From contig JAGXSK010000001.1 of the NCBI GenBank assembly GCA_018333845.1, positions 1-8,642 of the forward strand: a stretch of 8,642 bases of DNA, given 5' to 3'. Within the stretch, counting starts at the first letter, position 1; each line of letters begins with the position of its first letter. Shown in pieces: positions 6,281 through 8,642 of this stretch. Below the pieces are notes generated by a model. It searched no databases, had not been told where the DNA came from, and saw only the letters and a program-made list of their open reading frames with translations. Source of the DNA: Clostridia bacterium (GTDB taxonomy: Bacteria; Bacillota; DSM-16504; Desulfitibacterales; Desulfitibacteraceae). The position numbers and the translations under genes are program-made.

Positions 6281-6302
6281 GGAATAGTTTTTCTATTCCC
6301 TA
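6278..6302. terminator. Palindromic bidirectional terminator containing both stop codons
   Basis: TAGGGAATAG (6278-6287) and CTATTCCCTA (6293-6302) form a perfect 10-bp stem around a TTTTT loop. The first three bases of each arm, read on its own strand, are the TAG stop of one of the two converging genes (MATE on plus, M1 peptidase on minus). The downstream flanks are moderately T-rich on both strands (ATTTAAC; ATTTACTTT), so both directions may terminate, but neither has a long U-run. Confidence 0.7.
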
Positions 6303-7664
6303 ATTTAACAATTTATACAAATCAGAAGCCTCAATATCATACTTCCTGGATAAAGCCTGTATTATAATATCAGTAGTTATAATTCCATACTGATAATCCT
6401 CCTGAATTCTTTTTAAAAACTTAAAGGTTTCCTTTTCTCCTATGATTTCTTCTACCCTTATCCAAAAGTTAGCCCCTTTTAAATAAACAGCTTGTCTGTA
6501 AACAATGTCAGATGGAAAATCATGGATTTTTCTTACTATTGAAAAGCCTCGATAGTTATTTTCCATTATAGAAAAATACATTCTAAAAGCATCAGCAACA
6601 GGCAGTGCCTGTGCCTGGCAGTATTTATATGCCAAATAATTTGCCAGACCCTCATCAATCCAGCTTTCTCTAATCTGGTCATTTCCCACCAATCCGTACC
6701 ACCACTGATGGGCCAGCTCATGGGCCAGGGTAAAGACATCTATTGTCTGTTGGTCATTGAAAAATATCATTCCAGAAAACTCCATACCCTTGAAATAATC
6801 CATTGGGACATCTGCCAGAACCAGAGTAGGATAGGGGTAGGGCCCGAGTTTTTTAGTATAAAAGCTAAAAATATCCACAGCATTTTCAACCAGGTCAGCC
6901 CTGTGCTCTCTGGAATAGTATATTATCTCTGGACCCCTGGGGACCCTTTGACTTGTCCTTGACAAATTTCCCATTATCAAAGAAAAATCCCTTACAGGTT
7001 TGGTTTCAAATTTATAATGATTGCCTGTTTGCACATGGGGATGGGGAGAAATAATATATTTGTCAGAGTAGAAATCCACATGAAATATTGAAGCTTCAAA
7101 AAAATAGGGATCTGCATGGGGAACCCATGAGAAACTTACCCAATTACCAGCTGCCCTTGGAGCTATAACTGGATGCCATAAAGTCAGGAGATAGGTATCA
7201 TCATATTTTCCAAACCTTGTGAAGTTGCCCTTGAAATGTGTCTCAAAGGTAAGAGATATGATAGCAGTATCCCCTGGCATAAGTGTTTGCGGCAGGAGAA
7301 TAATTATTTTGTCAGCATGATTATTAAAGGCCACGTTTTTATTGTTCATCTTTAATGAAGATACAATAATATTATTTTGCCCTGTCATGTTTGCTGGCAG
7401 ATTAAGCTGGATGTTGTCCAGGGGTTCATCCCACTGGTTAATAAAGAATATATCCATATTGCCTGCCAAATACTCATCCTTATCTCTAATTTCCATATGA
7501 TATATAGGAAATGAGCTGCGTTGGGGTGGCGTCTCAAATTCTGCTTCTGAATTAAAATGGAAGGAAAAGATGCTGCTGAAGTCCGTATGAGTTTGTGGAA
7601 TGACATAAGAAAACCCAAGGGAGAGTATCATTAAGATAAATATTATAATACTGAGCTTTTTCAT
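6300..7664 (-). CDS. Secreted or membrane-anchored M1-family zinc metallopeptidase
   Basis: A 454-residue gluzincin peptidase. The N-terminus (MKKLSIIIFILMILSLGFSYVIP) is an uncleaved anchor or signal peptide, placing the enzyme outside the membrane. A beta-rich N-terminal domain (about 50-235) leads to the catalytic domain. Zinc ligands are H315 and H319 of HELAH and E338, exactly 18 residues later, in WIDEGLANY; E316 is the catalytic base. Y394 in VYLKGANFW matches the transition-state Tyr (Y-x-K-G). The exopeptidase motif GxMEN is replaced by KGMEFSG at about 292-298, so the Asn is missing. The protein ends soon after the catalytic domain and lacks the C-terminal helical domain of large aminopeptidases. 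It is probably a peptidase, but substrate is unknown. ATG at 7664 is preferred because the GTG at 7673 overlaps the ribosome site. It diverges from psd. Confidence 0.88.
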   Translation of the reverse strand: MKKLSIIIFILMILSLGFSYVIPQTHTDFSSIFSFHFNSEAEFETPPQRSSFPIYHMEIRDKDEYLAGNMDIFFINQWDEPLDNIQLNLPANMTGQNNIIVSSLKMNNKNVAFNNHADKIIILLPQTLMPGDTAIISLTFETHFKGNFTRFGKYDDTYLLTLWHPVIAPRAAGNWVSFSWVPHADPYFFEASIFHVDFYSDKYIISPHPHVQTGNHYKFETKPVRDFSLIMGNLSRTSQRVPRGPEIIYYSREHRADLVENAVDIFSFYTKKLGPYPYPTLVLADVPMDYFKGMEFSGMIFFNDQQTIDVFTLAHELAHQWWYGLVGNDQIRESWIDEGLANYLAYKYCQAQALPVADAFRMYFSIMENNYRGFSIVRKIHDFPSDIVYRQAVYLKGANFWIRVEEIIGEKETFKFLKRIQEDYQYGIITTDIIIQALSRKYDIEASDLYKLLN

Positions 7665-7670
7665 AAGTTT

Positions 7671-7675
7671 CACCT
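7671..7675 (-). promoter_or_regulatory. Shine-Dalgarno site of the M1 peptidase gene
   Basis: AGGTG on the minus strand lies 6 bases before the ATG at 7664. The alternative GTG start at 7673 is inside this site and has no good site of its own, so the longer form (three extra residues) is unlikely. Confidence 0.65.
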
Positions 7676-7685
7676 GTAATTTTAT

Positions 7686-7704
7686 TTAACCTTACTTAAC
7701 CTTA
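7686..7704. repeat. Direct repeat TTAACCTTA with 10-bp period
   Basis: TTAACCTTA is present at 7686-7694 and again at 7696-7704, one helical turn apart. It lies 22-40 bases upstream of the peptidase ATG and about 50 bases beyond the psd promoter. Tandem half-sites with one-turn spacing are typical of OmpR/PhoP-type regulators, but the match is a guess. No convincing promoter for the peptidase was found nearby. Confidence 0.5.
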
Positions 7705-7756
7705 TTGTTGCATTTTTTAAAAATAAAAGCTAGATAAAAATATTTAGGTATTATTA

Positions 7757-7786
7757 CTGGCATTATGGGGCGATTTCTTCTATAAT
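7757..7786 (+). promoter_or_regulatory. Sigma-A promoter of the psd-pssA operon
   Basis: A perfect TATAAT at 7781-7786 is preceded by CTGGCA (7757-7762, four of six matches to TTGACA) with an 18-base spacer. Transcription would start near 7793, giving a leader of about 45 nt to the ATG at 7839. Confidence 0.55.
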
Positions 7787-7838
7787 AGATATTAATAATA
7801 TAAAAAATATAAAATGTATTAGTTTCAGGAGTTATCTA

Positions 7839-8474
7839 ATGAAAAAAATGTCTTTTGATAGGGAATTTTTAGTACCAACTTTATTTTTTTTTGCAGCAAC
7901 TATTATAGCATATTTTTGGGTGCCTGTTTTAGCTGTTTTGCTAGGAATTCTAACTGTTGGAGTTGCCCTGTTCTTTCGAGACCCCCACAGGGATATACCT
8001 GCAGAGGAAAGCGCCATAGTTTCGCCTGCTGATGGCAAGATAATAGGTGTGGATATTGTAGAAGAAAAGGAATTTTTTAATTCTAAGGTTAAAAAGGTTA
8101 CCATATTCTTGTCAGTCTTTGATGTGCATATCAATAGAGCCCCTATAGCAGGTGAGGTTAAAGATGTACGCTATACAGCTGGTAAGTTTCTGCCTGCTAA
8201 CAAGCCTGGGGTGGGTGCAACAAATGAACGAAACAAGATTTTTATTGAAGGCAAGAACTTTTCTGTATTAGTGGTACAGATTGCTGGACTTGTTGCTCGC
8301 AGAATAGTCTGCAGGGTACAGCCAGGAATGGCTTTGGGCAAAGGTCAGAAACTGGGTCTTATTAGATTTGGGTCATGCACTGAACTTTATGCACCTTTGG
8401 AAACAGAAATTATGGTAAAGGAGGGCGACAAGGTTAAAGGGGGAGAAACCATCATTGGGAGGTGGAGAGGATGA
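7839..8474 (+). CDS. psd: Phosphatidylserine decarboxylase, short (archaeal-type) form
   Basis: A 211-residue proenzyme that decarboxylates phosphatidylserine to phosphatidylethanolamine at the membrane. It cleaves itself to create a pyruvoyl cofactor. The cleavage site is G178-S179 in LIRFGSCTELY, where the family has RFGS; S179 would become the pyruvoyl group of a small alpha chain of about 33 residues. Other family motifs are FFRDPHRDIP at about 45-54, SPADGKI with D65, and FDVHINRAP with H97. Residues 11-46 form one or two membrane segments. The length matches the short form rather than the roughly 300-residue enterobacterial enzyme. AGGAG at 7827-7831 is 7 bases before the ATG. The stop overlaps the pssA start by four bases (ATGA), indicating translational coupling. 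A run of nine T at 7884-7892 encodes part of the first membrane segment and keeps the frame. Confidence 0.95.
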   Translation: MKKMSFDREFLVPTLFFFAATIIAYFWVPVLAVLLGILTVGVALFFRDPHRDIPAEESAIVSPADGKIIGVDIVEEKEFFNSKVKKVTIFLSVFDVHINRAPIAGEVKDVRYTAGKFLPANKPGVGATNERNKIFIEGKNFSVLVVQIAGLVARRIVCRVQPGMALGKGQKLGLIRFGSCTELYAPLETEIMVKEGDKVKGGETIIGRWRG

Positions 8475-8642
8475 AAAACAAGGCATGGTTGCCAAACTCG
8501 GTGACACTTATAAATCTTATACTGGGTTTTTACGCAATTATCTTGATTATACGAGAGCAATTTGTTGTTGCTGCTTTCTTAATATTTTTAGGCATGATCT
8601 TGGATGGTGTTGACGGAAGGCTTGCAAGGAAAATAGCAGTAA
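8471..8642 (+). CDS. pssA: CDP-diacylglycerol-serine O-phosphatidyltransferase (partial, N-terminus)
   Basis: The first 57 codons of a CDP-alcohol phosphatidyltransferase run off the window edge. The enzyme joins serine to CDP-diacylglycerol to make phosphatidylserine, the substrate of the psd product. The N-terminus (MKNKAWLPNSVTLINLILGFYAI) is typical of bacterial type II PssA. A second hydrophobic stretch leads into the start of the catalytic motif, DGVDGRLAR at 45-53, with the first two metal-binding Asp D45 and D48; the last part of the motif is beyond the edge. The ATG overlaps the psd TGA, and GGAGGTGG at 8458-8465 inside the psd end is 5 bases before it. Pairing with psd makes serine, rather than glycerol phosphate or inositol, the likely acceptor. 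Confidence 0.92.
   Translation, partial: MKNKAWLPNSVTLINLILGFYAIILIIREQFVVAAFLIFLGMILDGVDGRLARKIAV

Noticed and set aside
7884..7892. Run of nine T in the start of psd as a phase-variation or frameshift site
   Set aside because: The reading frame is intact through it and encodes Phe residues of a membrane segment. Slippage is possible in principle, but nothing else supports regulation.
1..8642. Mobile element, CRISPR array, tRNA or rRNA
   Set aside because: Read on both strands: no transposase or integrase frame, no terminal inverted repeats with target duplication, no spaced repeat array, no cloverleaf or rRNA-like stretch was seen.

Overview
The window looks like a chromosomal segment of a Gram-positive, probably anaerobic, low-GC bacterium of the Firmicutes, most likely class Clostridia. 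This is inference. It rests on the AT-rich sequence, strong Shine-Dalgarno sites (AGGAGGTG, AAGGTGG, GGAGGTGG), a TTG start, sigma-A type promoters, a YheA/UPF0342-like small protein (a Firmicutes family), a molybdenum hydroxylase subunit and the short-type psd-pssA pair. I see no insertion sequence, phage gene, CRISPR array, tRNA or rRNA.

Layout. Bases 1-69 are the tail of an unidentified reading frame. A stand-alone CheY-like receiver protein (158-547, +) follows and ends at a hairpin terminator shared with the converging gene. Next is a molybdopterin-binding subunit of the xanthine dehydrogenase family (604-2868, -), then a possible 12-codon peptide (2992-3030, +) and a YheA-like protein (3076-3402, +). 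A class I/II PLP aminotransferase (3448-4635, -) has a near-consensus promoter and a structured leader. A MATE multidrug/cation antiporter (4916-6280, +) converges on a secreted or membrane-anchored M1-type zinc metallopeptidase (6300-7664, -). The window closes with phosphatidylserine decarboxylase (7839-8474, +) overlapping by four bases the start of phosphatidylserine synthase (8471 to the edge, +).

How the genes work together. Only psd-pssA is a clear functional unit: PssA makes phosphatidylserine from CDP-diacylglycerol and serine, and Psd decarboxylates it to phosphatidylethanolamine. The rest are single-gene transcription units, because orientation flips at every gene from 158 to 7839. 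All three convergent junctions carry a perfect hairpin of 10-12 bp. The divergent gaps hold the promoters and the less explained structure: a 16-bp tandem A-tract repeat next to the aminotransferase promoter, two mutually exclusive hairpins in its leader, and a 10-bp-period direct repeat just upstream of the peptidase.

I did not find a convincing new multi-gene system. The points most worth a second look are the Mo-hydroxylase catalytic subunit without visible FeS or FAD partners and with an altered glycine motif, the aminotransferase leader, and the palindrome that carries the stop codons of two converging genes.
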